The notes below the pieces were generated by a model. The model had not been told where the DNA came from. It worked only from the letters and a program-made list of their open reading frames with translations, and did no database searches. This document shows positions 36,050-45,016 of a stretch of 50,616 nucleotides of DNA, one piece after another; within the stretch, counting starts at the first letter, position 1; each line of letters opens with the position of its first letter. A program made the translations under genes and the position numbers. This stretch comes from an uncultured Pseudomonadales bacterium (GTDB taxonomy: Bacteria; Pseudomonadota; Gammaproteobacteria; Pseudomonadales; Azotimanducaceae), in NCBI GenBank assembly GCA_905182155.1, contig CAJJAX010000023.1, forward strand, positions 1 through 50,616, in the 5' to 3' direction.

Positions 36050-36958
36050 ATGGCGAGCCAAAAATTTGAATATATCACCTATGAGGTCGAGCGTGGCCGT
36101 GCTCGAATTACCCTCAATCGTCCCGAAAAGCGCAACGCGTTATCGATCGAACTGGTGGAAGAGTTGCGGGATGCCCTCTGGGAAGCCGATGATGATAAAG
36201 CGGTGCATTGCGTCATCATTAAAGGCGCTGGCACCTCCTTTTGCTCAGGGTATGACCTGACGCCGTCGCGTGCGGCACAAGACGATGGTATCGAACGGCG
36301 CAAAGGCCGCGGGATGGATGATGATGCCTGGCATATCGAGCGATTTCAGCGTTGCCTACGCACCCTGACCGAAATGCACAAACCCTCGATTGCACAGATT
36401 CACGGGCACTGTTATGCCGGTGGCACCGATTTGGCGCTGTATTGCGACCTGCTGATCTGCTCGGACACCGCAAGCTTTGGCTACAGCGCCCTAAGAAACA
36501 TGGGTGCGGCGCCCAATCAAATGTGGCTGTATCATATTGGCCCACAGTGGACCAAACGCTTGCTACTAACCGGCGATACCGTGAGCGGCGTGGATGCGGC
36601 AAAAATCGGGTTGGTTTTAAAGTCGGTCCCGGATGCCTATTTAGAGCAAGAGGTCGAAGGCCTCGCCGACCGTTTGTCTTGGATCGATGCCGAAATGCTC
36701 TCGACCAACAAACGCATCATTAACGTTGGCATGGAACTCATGGGCGCTCAGGTTCTGCAACGGCTGGCGGCCGAAAATGATGCTCGGGCGCACACCGCTC
36801 GGGCTGCAAAGGACGTCTTCAAACAGATTGCCAATGAAGGTTTGCGCGCAGCGCTTGCGGCACGAGACGCGCCCTTCGGGGATAGCCGTGCGAAAGTGAC
36901 CGGGCCTGAAATTAGAGATGCCAAGGGGTACCTGGTTCCGGATTCCGGCGCACATTGA
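36050..36958 (+). CDS. Enoyl-CoA hydratase/isomerase family protein
   Basis: 302-residue crotonase-fold protein. ITLNRPEKRNALS is the N-terminal signature. Oxyanion-hole elements are SGYDL (66-70) and YAGGTDLAL (Gly124/125). The first catalytic Glu of classical hydratases (GGGxEL) is Asp127 here, and the second (lPE) position reads PNQMW. So hydratase chemistry is doubtful, and isomerase, hydrolase or decarboxylase-like activity is possible. The segment around 77-92, rich in Asp and Arg, is an insertion relative to EchA-type enzymes. It is divergent from the PhyH gene. Confidence 0.85.
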   Translation: MASQKFEYITYEVERGRARITLNRPEKRNALSIELVEELRDALWEADDDKAVHCVIIKGAGTSFCSGYDLTPSRAAQDDGIERRKGRGMDDDAWHIERFQRCLRTLTEMHKPSIAQIHGHCYAGGTDLALYCDLLICSDTASFGYSALRNMGAAPNQMWLYHIGPQWTKRLLLTGDTVSGVDAAKIGLVLKSVPDAYLEQEVEGLADRLSWIDAEMLSTNKRIINVGMELMGAQVLQRLAAENDARAHTARAAKDVFKQIANEGLRAALAARDAPFGDSRAKVTGPEIRDAKGYLVPDSGAH

Positions 36959-37077
36959 AGGCCCTGTTGTTCGCGGCAGCTGCATGATCTGACGCGTAAA
37001 ACGGATTTAAGCACAATAAAAAAACAACGGTCATCAAAAATGATGGTCGAGAAAAATCGCTAGAAAGGAGCGCGCCC

Positions 37078-37827
37078 ATGGCAAACAATCCAAAGATTGA
37101 TGTCTATCTTGTGTGTAATGCGAAATACCACGACACCAATTTCGCCCGGCTTGAATTGTTAAAGCTGCTGGCGGAAAACGACGATATTCATACGAGAGTA
37201 GCTGAGGATTTTAGCGATATTGCGGCCATCCAAAGTGCGCAACTTCTGATTACCTATACCTGTGATCTAAGACCAAGCCTTGCGCAACAGCAGGGGTTGG
37301 CTGAGTACTTAGAAGGCGGGGGCCGTTGGTTTGCGTTGCACGCAACCAATGCTCTCATCGAGTTCGTTGGTGGTAAGCCCGACACGCCGGACCTTGCGCC
37401 AAAATTTATGGCGCTGCTGGGTAGCCGGTTTGTGGCCCACCCCTCAAACACCAGTTTCGAAGTCCGGGTTACAGACGTGGATCATCCCTTAACAGCCGGC
37501 ATCGACGATTTTGAAGTGCACGATGAAGAGCCGTATTACTGCGAACCGATCGGCGCGCAAACGGTTTTACTTGAGGCTACCTACAACCAACCGTCGGCTG
37601 GATACGTGCAGTCGGATTACGGCACCGATCGTGAGAGCCAACCGCAGATGTACTTACATCCTTATGGGGGGGGCGAGGTGCTGTATCTGTCTTTAGGTCA
37701 CTGCACCGGCAAACACGATATGAAACCGATGGTGGACATTGTGCCCGTCGTGCGTGGGTCCTGGAATAATCCGATCTATTACGAGTTGTTGCGACGCGGG
37801 ATCCGGTGGGGGGTGGGCAGCCTGTAG
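37078..37827 (+). CDS. ThuA-domain protein
   Basis: 249-residue protein with the ThuA (trehalose utilisation-like, glutamine-amidotransferase-fold) domain. Visible features are YLEGGGRWFALHATNALIEF, FVAHPSNTSFEVRV, HPLTAGIDDFEVHDEEPYY and GGGEVLYLSLGHCTGKHD, where the Gly-His pair is typical. ThuA proteins act in oxidised-disaccharide metabolism, but biochemical roles are poorly defined. No signal peptide is seen. GAAAGGAG precedes the ATG. It could be read with the upstream crotonase gene (119-bp gap). Confidence 0.85.
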   Translation: MANNPKIDVYLVCNAKYHDTNFARLELLKLLAENDDIHTRVAEDFSDIAAIQSAQLLITYTCDLRPSLAQQQGLAEYLEGGGRWFALHATNALIEFVGGKPDTPDLAPKFMALLGSRFVAHPSNTSFEVRVTDVDHPLTAGIDDFEVHDEEPYYCEPIGAQTVLLEATYNQPSAGYVQSDYGTDRESQPQMYLHPYGGGEVLYLSLGHCTGKHDMKPMVDIVPVVRGSWNNPIYYELLRRGIRWGVGSL

Positions 37828-38104
37828 ATGGGGTCGCGCTGCCTGCCTTAACACCCATAAGCGGCAGAGGGCTGGTACGGCTGGTCATTAAGACCACGAT
37901 GTTAAGGTCTCAATGCTCGGTCGGTTCGCGTTATCATCGCTTCATTAGGGCGCCTCAATCGGATCTGTTGTCCCCTTGTTGGAGGGTGTGTTTCGGGTTG
38001 GTGCGATACGGCGTGCATATAATGTTTACAATGACGGTAGGGCGAGCCCCGAATGAGGTGCTGCGCTTTCCGAGACTTAAATAACCGCTCACCGGACACC
38101 CAAC

Positions 38105-38320
38105 ATGCGAACCATTGAAATTACCCGAGCGCCCGTTGAACTTTATAAAATCCTGAAGTTTGAAGGCCTAGTGAACTCTGGCGGCGAAGCGAAGCTCTTG
38201 ATTGACGACGGTCAAGTGACGGTCAATGGCGCGGTTGAAACTCGGCGGCGGAAGAAGATCGTTGATGGGGATGTGATCGCGTTGGGTGATGAAATCCTGC
38301 AAGTGGCCTTGGCGCAATGA
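38105..38320 (+). CDS. S4-domain RNA-binding protein (YbcJ-like)
   Basis: 71-residue protein that is essentially one S4 domain (LYKILKFEGLVNSGGEAKLL, QVTVNGAVETRRRKKI). This is the size and layout of E. coli YbcJ, a small RNA-binding protein possibly linked to ribosomes. It stands alone; a CGGACACCCAAC leader gives no strong ribosome site. Confidence 0.85.
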   Translation: MRTIEITRAPVELYKILKFEGLVNSGGEAKLLIDDGQVTVNGAVETRRRKKIVDGDVIALGDEILQVALAQ

Positions 38321-38527
38321 TCAGCGCCATGAGCGGCGAGAAGAATGCCTTCAACGGGGTTTCGACAGGCGTAAACCGCTTTTTGGTTCGCAGCGGTCGC
38401 CAGCAGATGCGTCTTCAGGTTAACGTGGGGGTACCAATCAGCTGGGAATCATCGTCAACCGCGGGTAAAGGGTGATTCGCTATTTCGAGAGACTTTTTTT
38501 AAAAGCGGTTCTTGTGAGGTGCGTCGT

Positions 38528-39880
38528 ATGACGGGTAAAGGTGCACTGATTTTGGTCTGTCGCTCAGAGCAGCTGGATCATTTTGGCTGGTTCGCGCGCC
38601 GGCTACATGCTCAGTTGACCGCAGACGGTCAAATCGATATCACGATCCTTGAAATTTCAAGCAGCGTCCAACTGCAAGAAATCCTTTTTACCTGTCCTAC
38701 GCCGCATAACGTTTCTGAAATTCATCTTTTTGCGGAATTCCGAAATGAAAGGCTATGGGTTGATCAATTTGCGGGCGAGTATTTAGCGCCGGACGCGATC
38801 GATCCTTTGGCCTCTGCGCAGCCATCGTCGCTTGCAATTGCAAGCTACTCGCCGAACGCGACCTGTAAAATCTGGTTTTGGTCAGACGGCGATCGAGCGC
38901 AAGAGGGTGGGCCTGGGTTTGCGATTTTAAAAGGATTTGAAGAATCTTTTGGGCATCGGTGCTCGTTTTTGCCGATTGGACAGTTGAAACAACAAAGCCC
39001 TCAGCCTGCTGCCAGTCAAAAGCAGGATTTTGATCGATCAAGCGTAACCATTGATGCGCGATCAAAGGTAACAACGCAGGCCCCTCGATCCCACTTTAGG
39101 GTGAATGGGTCGCTGGGCAAATGTGCGGCTGCGCTGGTCGGGGTGGGCTTAATCTATACGTTTTTGATCGATTCTGAACTTGATTACTCGGGTTCGTTTG
39201 ATGAGGTTGTGGCGTATCAAGACACGTCTTACGACATCGATAAGATAACGGCCCAGATGGAAGATAAAAGCGGTGAAATGTCGGCGCACACCTGGATATA
39301 TGATCGCAAGAAATGGGAGTACGAATGGTTTCTTGCCGACGAGTGGCTTGCTGCGGCTGACCGTGAACTAAGCCAAGCCGCCGAAATCCCAGGGGGCGGC
39401 AGATGGGGTCTGATTTATAATCAATTGTTGGAAAAAAATCAGGATCGGTTGACCAGTGTTGCCAGGTCCTTGAAGCGCGCAGCAGACAAGCAGGGTTACG
39501 ACCGGTATGAACTCGCGAGTTTAACTTTGGCATTTGTCCAGCATATTCCCTATAGAATTCCGAGCAATGATCTTGGGCTGATGACGCCGCCAACGACCTT
39601 GTCTAAGCGGTGGGGTGACTGTGATACAAAATCATTGCTCTATGTCTTGGTCATGCAGCAGCTGGGATTTGATGTGTCGCTTTTTGTTAGTGGTCGATAT
39701 CGTCATGCGATGGCCGGTGTTAACATCAATGCGATGGGGACCTCGATGGGACATCGTGGCCGCAAGTATTATTTTGCGGAAACGACAACGCCTGGTCACA
39801 GAATAGGTCAGTTATCGACCGGCAGTACTATGTGGTGGTCTTTGATCCCGCTGACCAACAGTGCGGCAGACGAGGTTTGA
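38528..39880 (+). CDS. Membrane-anchored transglutaminase-like protein
   Basis: About 450 residues. Start 38528 is preferred because GAGGTG lies 6 bp before it; a GTG at 38519 is in the same frame. The N-terminal ~190 residues are an uncharacterised cytoplasmic-looking domain (GALILVCRSEQLDHFGWFARR). One membrane segment follows (~205-221, CAAALVGVGLIYTFLI). The C-terminal region carries a transglutaminase/protease-fold core: Cys in RWGDCDTKS, His in RYRHAMAGV, then an acidic segment (YYFAETTTPGH). The Cys-His pair suggests a protease or amidase outside the membrane. It is followed 4 bp later by a DUF350 membrane protein, so the two probably work as a unit. The function is unknown. Confidence 0.7.
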   Translation: MTGKGALILVCRSEQLDHFGWFARRLHAQLTADGQIDITILEISSSVQLQEILFTCPTPHNVSEIHLFAEFRNERLWVDQFAGEYLAPDAIDPLASAQPSSLAIASYSPNATCKIWFWSDGDRAQEGGPGFAILKGFEESFGHRCSFLPIGQLKQQSPQPAASQKQDFDRSSVTIDARSKVTTQAPRSHFRVNGSLGKCAAALVGVGLIYTFLIDSELDYSGSFDEVVAYQDTSYDIDKITAQMEDKSGEMSAHTWIYDRKKWEYEWFLADEWLAAADRELSQAAEIPGGGRWGLIYNQLLEKNQDRLTSVARSLKRAADKQGYDRYELASLTLAFVQHIPYRIPSNDLGLMTPPTTLSKRWGDCDTKSLLYVLVMQQLGFDVSLFVSGRYRHAMAGVNINAMGTSMGHRGRKYYFAETTTPGHRIGQLSTGSTMWWSLIPLTNSAADEV

Positions 39881-39884
39881 AATT

Positions 39885-40436
39885 ATGAATCAGTTTTTAT
39901 TGTGGAACGGTATCTTTAGTTTGTTGCTGGCCTTGAGCCTTGGTCTGCTTGCAATCTATCTTGGTTTCAACGCTTTTAAAGTGCTCAATCGCGGCATTGA
40001 TGAAGAGTTCGAGCTGCGCAATAACAATGTAGCGGTTGCCCTCGTGAGCGGTTCGTTTATTTTCTCCCTCGGCATACTAATGAGAAGTGTGATTGATCCG
40101 ATCACGCTCACGATCTTTAATCTTGCCCACAAATACGAGCAGTTTGGCGTTTCCCTGACAGAAGTGCTGTCAACCTTCGGCATCATTTTTACGCAATTTT
40201 TTGTCGCACTGATGCTCTCTCTAGCAACACTCAGTATTGGCACCCGGTTGTATATGGCGCTGAACCGGCAGACCAACGAGTTGGAAGAGATTGCGAACAA
40301 TAATATTGCGGTTGCGATCATGGTGAGCGCGATTACGTTGACCCTGGCCTTATTCTTAGCAGGCGGCATGGAAACATTTCTCAACGCGATCGTGCCAGCC
40401 CCGCCAGTTTTGAACGAAAACTTGCCCTTTAATTAG
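39885..40436 (+). CDS. DUF350-type membrane protein with two tandem halves
   Basis: 183-residue inner-membrane protein with four or more hydrophobic segments. Two homologous halves can be seen: ELRNNNVAVALVSGSFIFSLGIL and the later ELEEIANNNIAVAIMVSAI, each followed by a helix. This is the DUF350 (E. coli YjfL-like) repeat, here duplicated. The start at 39885 is 4 bp after the transglutaminase-like stop. DUF350 members are often encoded with stress-envelope or ligase-like genes, but their activity is unknown. Coupling to the preceding gene suggests a shared complex. Confidence 0.75.
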   Translation: MNQFLLWNGIFSLLLALSLGLLAIYLGFNAFKVLNRGIDEEFELRNNNVAVALVSGSFIFSLGILMRSVIDPITLTIFNLAHKYEQFGVSLTEVLSTFGIIFTQFFVALMLSLATLSIGTRLYMALNRQTNELEEIANNNIAVAIMVSAITLTLALFLAGGMETFLNAIVPAPPVLNENLPFN

Positions 40437-40569
40437 CGGCAGCGCTGATTAAACGGCTCCGAGTATTCAAGGCTGGGTTCGGGTCGAAAGGGGTTTGCGA
40501 AAAACCTGTTGTTGGGGTGAATTGATATCTAAAGCAATGCATCGCGTTCAAGAAAAGTAAGCCAATGCC

Positions 40570-41736
40570 GTGAGTCTTCTCCGAATAAAAAACAAACCCG
40601 CGCGCCAACTATGGCTATCGTCTCAAGGTCTTGGCATCTCCCCGACCGGTCCGCTCGATTTATTAGCGCTCATCAAGCAGCTTGGGTTTGTTCAACTCGA
40701 TACCATTCAAGTTGTGGCCCGCGCGCATCACCATATTTTATGGAGCCGCAACCAGAATTACCGGGAACCGATGCTGGATCAGCTGCTGGCAAAGGACCGG
40801 GTCATTTTTGAGCACTTTACGCATGATGCGTCCGTCATTCCGATGGACTTTCTGCCCTACTGGCAAAGGCAATTTCGTAGAAAAAAAGAGCGTTTGGATC
40901 GTGCGAGCTGGAAAAAGACCCTGCCCAATCAAGCCGCACGCGAGGCCATCAAAGCGCGGATACGGCGCGAGGGCCCGCTGTCGACCCATGCCTTTGATAC
41001 CAAGATTGTCGGCGAAAAGAAAATGTGGTCGCGCCCACCACACAAACTCGCCCTAGACTACCTGTGGTACACCGGTGAACTGGCGACCTCGCACCGGATT
41101 AATTTCAACAAATACTATGACCTTGCGGAACGAGTCTTTCCTGCTGAGATCAGAGATCTGAAATATTCGGATGCGGCGCAAATCGACTGGTTATGCCAGG
41201 CCGCGTTGGACCGGATGGGGTTTGGATTGCCCAAGGAGTTGCACCAGTATTGGGACGCTGTGAGCCCTACAGAGGTCAGGCAGTGGCTTGCTCGCTCGAA
41301 AGCATTGGTTCAGGCCGTTTCAATCGAAACCGCAAGCGGTCAGTGGGTGCAAGGCATTGCCCCAGCCGACATTGAAGCAAGACTGGCCAATTTAACGCCC
41401 ACGACGACGCGCCTGCGCATATTGAACCCTTTCGATCCGGCGATCCGTGACCGAAACCGCCTGCAGCGGTTGTTTGGTTTTGAGTACCGGGTCGAGATGT
41501 TCGTGCCCGCTGCCAAGCGCGTCTGGGGTTATTACGTTTTCCCCATTCTGGAAGGCGAGCAATTTGTTGGGCGAATTGAAGTGAAAGGCGATCGCAAACA
41601 ATCCGTTCTCAACGTTATCAATTTTTGGCCGGAGGCAGGGGTTGCTTGGTCTGAAGGCCGCTTTAAAAAGTTGGCGTCGGAACTTGAAAGGATGCGGCGG
41701 TTTATTGGGGTTGCCGCCGTTGAATGGGCGAGCTAG
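40570..41736 (+). CDS. ycaQ: YcaQ/AlkX-type crosslink-repair DNA glycosylase
   Basis: 388-residue winged-helix DNA-binding protein of the HTH_42 family. E. coli YcaQ unhooks interstrand DNA crosslinks and removes alkylated purines. The catalytic QxD motif is visible as Gln42-Leu43-Asp44 (FVQLDTIQVVARAHHHILWSR), followed by the His-rich turn. RLRILNPFDPAIRDRNRLQRL and VWGYYVFPILEGEQFVGRIE are family segments. The GTG at 40570 is used because the nearby ATG at 40565 is out of frame. Confidence 0.88.
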   Translation: MSLLRIKNKPARQLWLSSQGLGISPTGPLDLLALIKQLGFVQLDTIQVVARAHHHILWSRNQNYREPMLDQLLAKDRVIFEHFTHDASVIPMDFLPYWQRQFRRKKERLDRASWKKTLPNQAAREAIKARIRREGPLSTHAFDTKIVGEKKMWSRPPHKLALDYLWYTGELATSHRINFNKYYDLAERVFPAEIRDLKYSDAAQIDWLCQAALDRMGFGLPKELHQYWDAVSPTEVRQWLARSKALVQAVSIETASGQWVQGIAPADIEARLANLTPTTTRLRILNPFDPAIRDRNRLQRLFGFEYRVEMFVPAAKRVWGYYVFPILEGEQFVGRIEVKGDRKQSVLNVINFWPEAGVAWSEGRFKKLASELERMRRFIGVAAVEWAS

Positions 41737-42380
41737 CGGCGTAGTGTCAATGCTTGCCGCGAGCAAAGCTTAAAATCCGTTGCAAAGCGTTTTAAAGAAT
41801 ACGATGCCATTTGTAAGAGTCGCACTGTTATGTTTCAGCCAACGGATCTAGCCTAAATTGTTGCTGGCTTTGGCGTGATCCTTTCAATGTTGGTGGTGGC
41901 CAAGAAGATTTCTGACAACACGAAACAAGCAAAACTTGCGAATTGGGGGGTATTGTCTGAACGATAACGGTCTGGCTATTTTCAGATGCGCAACTTCGAG
42001 ATGATAGAGGTCATCGTCACAGCTCGAAACGATTTTGATGCGCTGCGAGCGCGCGAATAATTAGCTTTTTTTGATTTCCTGGAAAACCTGTGCAGGGCGA
42101 ATCAGGCGCGCGGGTCATGGCAAGAAGCTTCACTCGCACAGATGATGGGATGCTCCAGATTTTCAATCGGCCTATACGCTGGCATTTGAGCAGTAAGCGT
42201 TCCTGGCAATGGTTTGAGCCGTTTCAAGACGAGCGAGGGTTTCCTGATGGCTTAACCCGCGCAATTTGCAACGCGATTTCGGAATGCATTGTGGCGAAGG
42301 GACAACCCGAGTGATGTGCGCTTTGTTGGTTCTATGCTTACCAAGTAAAGCGTCTACGAATCTAGGGGCATCTCACTATA
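41737..42380 (+). other. Gene-poor stretch with one doubtful small ORF
   Basis: Follows ycaQ and precedes the first tRNA-island repeat block. A frame at 42090-42314 (from an in-frame ATG at 42117, MARSFTRTDDGML, 65 residues) has no family match and no clear ribosome site. Most of the stretch shows no coding signal and may be the eroded end of an older insertion. Confidence 0.35.
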
Positions 42381-42632
42381 CCTGCATCACTTGTCCACAT
42401 TAGTAATACAGACCAACACAAGGAGTCCCATCTGGTGAAGCGGGGGGTGCCCCCGGGGTGGGGTGCTGGCATGCCGAAAATGGTTGCTGGGTAGTTGAGA
42501 CGTAGAATTACGTTTGGACATTATTTTCGGTATCAAAGTGGGTGCCAAAAGAGTCTTTACGGGGAAGGCCCGTATATGATTTATATAGAATTAAATCGAT
42601 TAATTGGCAGGGAGAGGGGTGATGTATTCGAT
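42381..42632. repeat. Island repeat block A (tRNA-Ser-end-like)
   Basis: The first ~105 bp align at high identity with block B at 49151 (shared TTAGTAATACA, ACAAGGAGTCCCATCT, GAAGCGGGGGGTG and GGGGTGCTGG). A common GTGCCAAAAGAG/GTACCAAAAGAG element follows. The block ends at 42605-42632 in TGGCAGGGAGAGGGG...ATTCGATTC, which resembles the 3' end of the tRNA-Ser gene at 49386. It is a candidate degenerate attachment site. Confidence 0.55.
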
Positions 42633-42723
42633 TCACAAATGCTTTAACCACTCGCGGGCATATTTTTTATCACCGATCTAATTCGGCCTCATCGATTCAG
42701 GGCTTTCAACCAAAGTTAAAAAA

Positions 42724-43731
42724 CTAAACCGCTTCAAAGTCAAATTGCTCTGTCGTTACCGATGCCTGAGCTAGTGCTGAGTAGCGAGGCCCGGCTATCA
42801 CATCCGGTGCAAAATCATTGTTTATTTGCGTTAGCATATCTGCCGGCAGAATCATGGCGGCGGCATCAAAATTGTCTTGTAGATGTTGAAGGTTTGTCGT
42901 CCCTGGAATCGGCACAGATCCTTTGTCCTGCGCAAGCGTCCAAGCAAGGGCAAGCTGGGCTATTGTACAGCCAATGTCGCTTGCGTATTGCCGAGCCTTG
43001 TCTAATAGGCCCAAGTTAGCTGAGAAGTGTGGGTCGGTGAAACGTGGGAATGTGCGCCGCAAATCTGTCTCATGATACGCATCCGGGTCAAGCGGTTCAT
43101 CAGCTAGATAGCCTCGTCCAACGGGAGAAAAGGGCACAAAAGTCACGCCCAACTCTCTGCATGTATCAAGCACAGCGATTTCCGGATTTCGCGTCATCAG
43201 CGAGTACTCAGACTGCATAGCTGAAATCGGGTGCACGGCATGTGCCAAGCGAAGCGTATCTGCTGACATTTCCGACAAACCAATCATCCGAATTTTACCT
43301 TCTCGAACCAAATCAGCAAGTGCACCAACTGAATCCTCTATGGGTACATTTGGATCAGGGCGATGCATGTAATAAAGGTCTATCACATCAGTTTGCAGCC
43401 TTTTTAAGCTGGCTTCACAAGCAAGCTTAATCGTCTCTGGTCTGGCATCCAGCAGCCGCTTTCCGTCTTTGAAATCCATGACACATTTGCTGGCTAATAC
43501 GAATTCATTGCGGCGATCTTTTAGCGCTTCACCGATAAGTTTTTCGTTATTACCCATACCATAAATAGTTGCCGTATCAAGAAAATCATAGCCAATATCA
43601 ATCGCCCGGCGCAAAAATTTGACTGCGTCCTTTTGCTCCTGAGCTGGCCCATAAGCATGACTCAAATTCATACACCCAAGTCCAACAGGGTGAACATCCA
43701 AAGATCCAATTTTTCTCTTGGCAACGGTCAT
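42724..43731 (-). CDS. Aldo/keto reductase (second)
   Basis: 335-residue NADPH aldo/keto reductase, not a close copy of the one at 7256. The tetrad is complete: Asp52 and Tyr57 (FLDTATIYGMG), Lys82 (LASKCV) and His123 (YYMHRPD). The cofactor segment SVPIPGTTNLQHLQDNF is typical of AKR13/YakC-like pyridoxal or general aldehyde reductases. An AAAGGA site precedes the start. It lies just inside the putative island border, so it is probably cargo. The substrate is unknown. Confidence 0.9.
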   Translation of the reverse strand: MTVAKRKIGSLDVHPVGLGCMNLSHAYGPAQEQKDAVKFLRRAIDIGYDFLDTATIYGMGNNEKLIGEALKDRRNEFVLASKCVMDFKDGKRLLDARPETIKLACEASLKRLQTDVIDLYYMHRPDPNVPIEDSVGALADLVREGKIRMIGLSEMSADTLRLAHAVHPISAMQSEYSLMTRNPEIAVLDTCRELGVTFVPFSPVGRGYLADEPLDPDAYHETDLRRTFPRFTDPHFSANLGLLDKARQYASDIGCTIAQLALAWTLAQDKGSVPIPGTTNLQHLQDNFDAAAMILPADMLTQINNDFAPDVIAGPRYSALAQASVTTEQFDFEAV

Positions 43732-44012
43732 TTCAATCCTTTTGTTGTTGTTCTACCCAATGCGATTGCTATCTCCCAGTTGTCAGCAGCACTTAACAGC
43801 TGCCGACAAAGAAAATTGAAGAAGACTATTTTTCCAGGCTAGAAAGTGTCTAGTAAAGTCTGGGAAGTCCATAACTCAGATTCGCAGCCAGCAACGAAAA
43901 CCAGTGTTGAAGCGATGATTAAGATTCGTAATGGCATGTAACCCCCTGTAATCTGATGTTACTGACGAACCTTTACATCACGGCCCTGTCAGAACGCTTT
44001 GCAAGCGCCTCA

Positions 44013-44270
44013 TTAGGGTCTTGTGAGTTGACGATCACAGTATTCGGCTGCGGCTTGCTGACCCCGTCGAGCCGTTGCAGAGGCATCACCCCGTGTTCTG
44101 TCCATTTTTTCAAGGGCCATCTTCGGGTGATGCGCTGCGGCAAATTGACAGGCCACCATGCCGGTTGCGTTTACCGAACCCACCTGACCTGAAGGCGGTC
44201 CACGTTCGGGTAGGACTGTCCCGCACCCCGTGATAACTGCCATTGTTAATATAAAAACCAAAATTTTCAT
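44013..44270 (-). CDS. Small lipoprotein
   Basis: 85-residue protein. The start at 44270 (MKILVFILTMAVITGC) follows a GGGGGCAG site; longer frames upstream are not plausible. The lipobox VITGC with Cys16 predicts export and lipidation. The mature part is Ala/Gln-rich with two Cys and no known family. A cluster of GTAAC repeats lies immediately upstream. Function is unknown. Confidence 0.6.
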   Translation of the reverse strand: MKILVFILTMAVITGCGTVLPERGPPSGQVGSVNATGMVACQFAAAHHPKMALEKMDRTRGDASATARRGQQAAAEYCDRQLTRP

Positions 44271-44282
44271 GCATCTGCCCCC

Positions 44283-44350
44283 GTAACATGATGTAACAGA
44301 CCTGTAACTTATAACGCCGTAACAGGTGTAACAACCCGTGAAGGTGTAAC
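44283..44350. repeat. Iteron-like cluster of six GTAAC direct repeats
   Basis: GTAAC, mostly within [C/T]GTAACA, occurs at 44283, 44293, 44304, 44319, 44328 and 44346, with first spacings of 10 and 11 bp, about one helical turn. A weaker GTAAT lies at 44376. All copies point the same way. The cluster sits directly upstream of the small lipoprotein on the minus strand. It could be an operator array or a relic replication iteron. Confidence 0.55.
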
Positions 44351-44598
44351 AGCGGGTTCCCATAGTTACGAAACCTTGTAATATCGCTAGCAAGGCAGAG
44401 GCGGCTTGCATCAGTGCTTCTACAAAAATTATGGCTCAGGTTTCGGGCTGGTAAGCGACTCAGTGATGTCCGTTTCAAGGATTGCGGCATGAGTAGAAAA
44501 AAAGCCGCCCCATCTTTCACAAGAACAATCAATGACTAGGTGTCACAAGATGAGGCAGCGGGTGGAGGCTTTTAACCGTTAGAGTTAGGTTGCGCGAT

Positions 44599-44985
44599 CT
44601 ACTCCTTAATAAATTGATCACCCATCTTTAATGTTTTTTTGTTGCCAACGATTGGAAGAACTTTGCCCGAGTATTTGCATGCGGCTGTTATAGTGTATTG
44701 AAGAGCAAAGGTCTTAATATCGTAATTTAGGTCACACACTCGCGCTGCACTCATTGCGACGGTATGTTGAGTCATTCCTAAAAGTTGAACCTCTGTTAGA
44801 TACAGAACATCCCCTTTTGAGCAGTTAAATTCTTTCAATTCGTCCGCAACCGTTTGTTTCTTTCCTTTAAGTGTTAAGACGCAAACTTTGCCAGAGTCTT
44901 GAGTTGCCTCAACCTCGTGATCGTTATGTCCATCTGCGTATACGTTAGCTGTAAACGCGAAAGCTATCGCCAAAAAGTATTTCAT
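44599..44985 (-). CDS. Small secreted protein of unknown family
   Basis: 128 residues from the ATG at 44985. The ATG at 44991 touches the AAGGAG ribosome site directly, so the second start, 6 bp from that site, is favoured. The signal peptide is MKYFLAIAFAFTANVYA, with cleavage after YA. The mature protein begins DGHNDHEVEATQD and has four Cys (VCVLTLKG, FNCSKGD, RVCDLNYD, AACKYSG), suggesting disulfides in the periplasm. No family is recognised. Confidence 0.6.
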   Translation of the reverse strand: MKYFLAIAFAFTANVYADGHNDHEVEATQDSGKVCVLTLKGKKQTVADELKEFNCSKGDVLYLTEVQLLGMTQHTVAMSAARVCDLNYDIKTFALQYTITAACKYSGKVLPIVGNKKTLKMGDQFIKE

Positions 44986-45016
44986 TTTCATCTCCTTTGA
45001 TCCCTACTTTTTCTCG

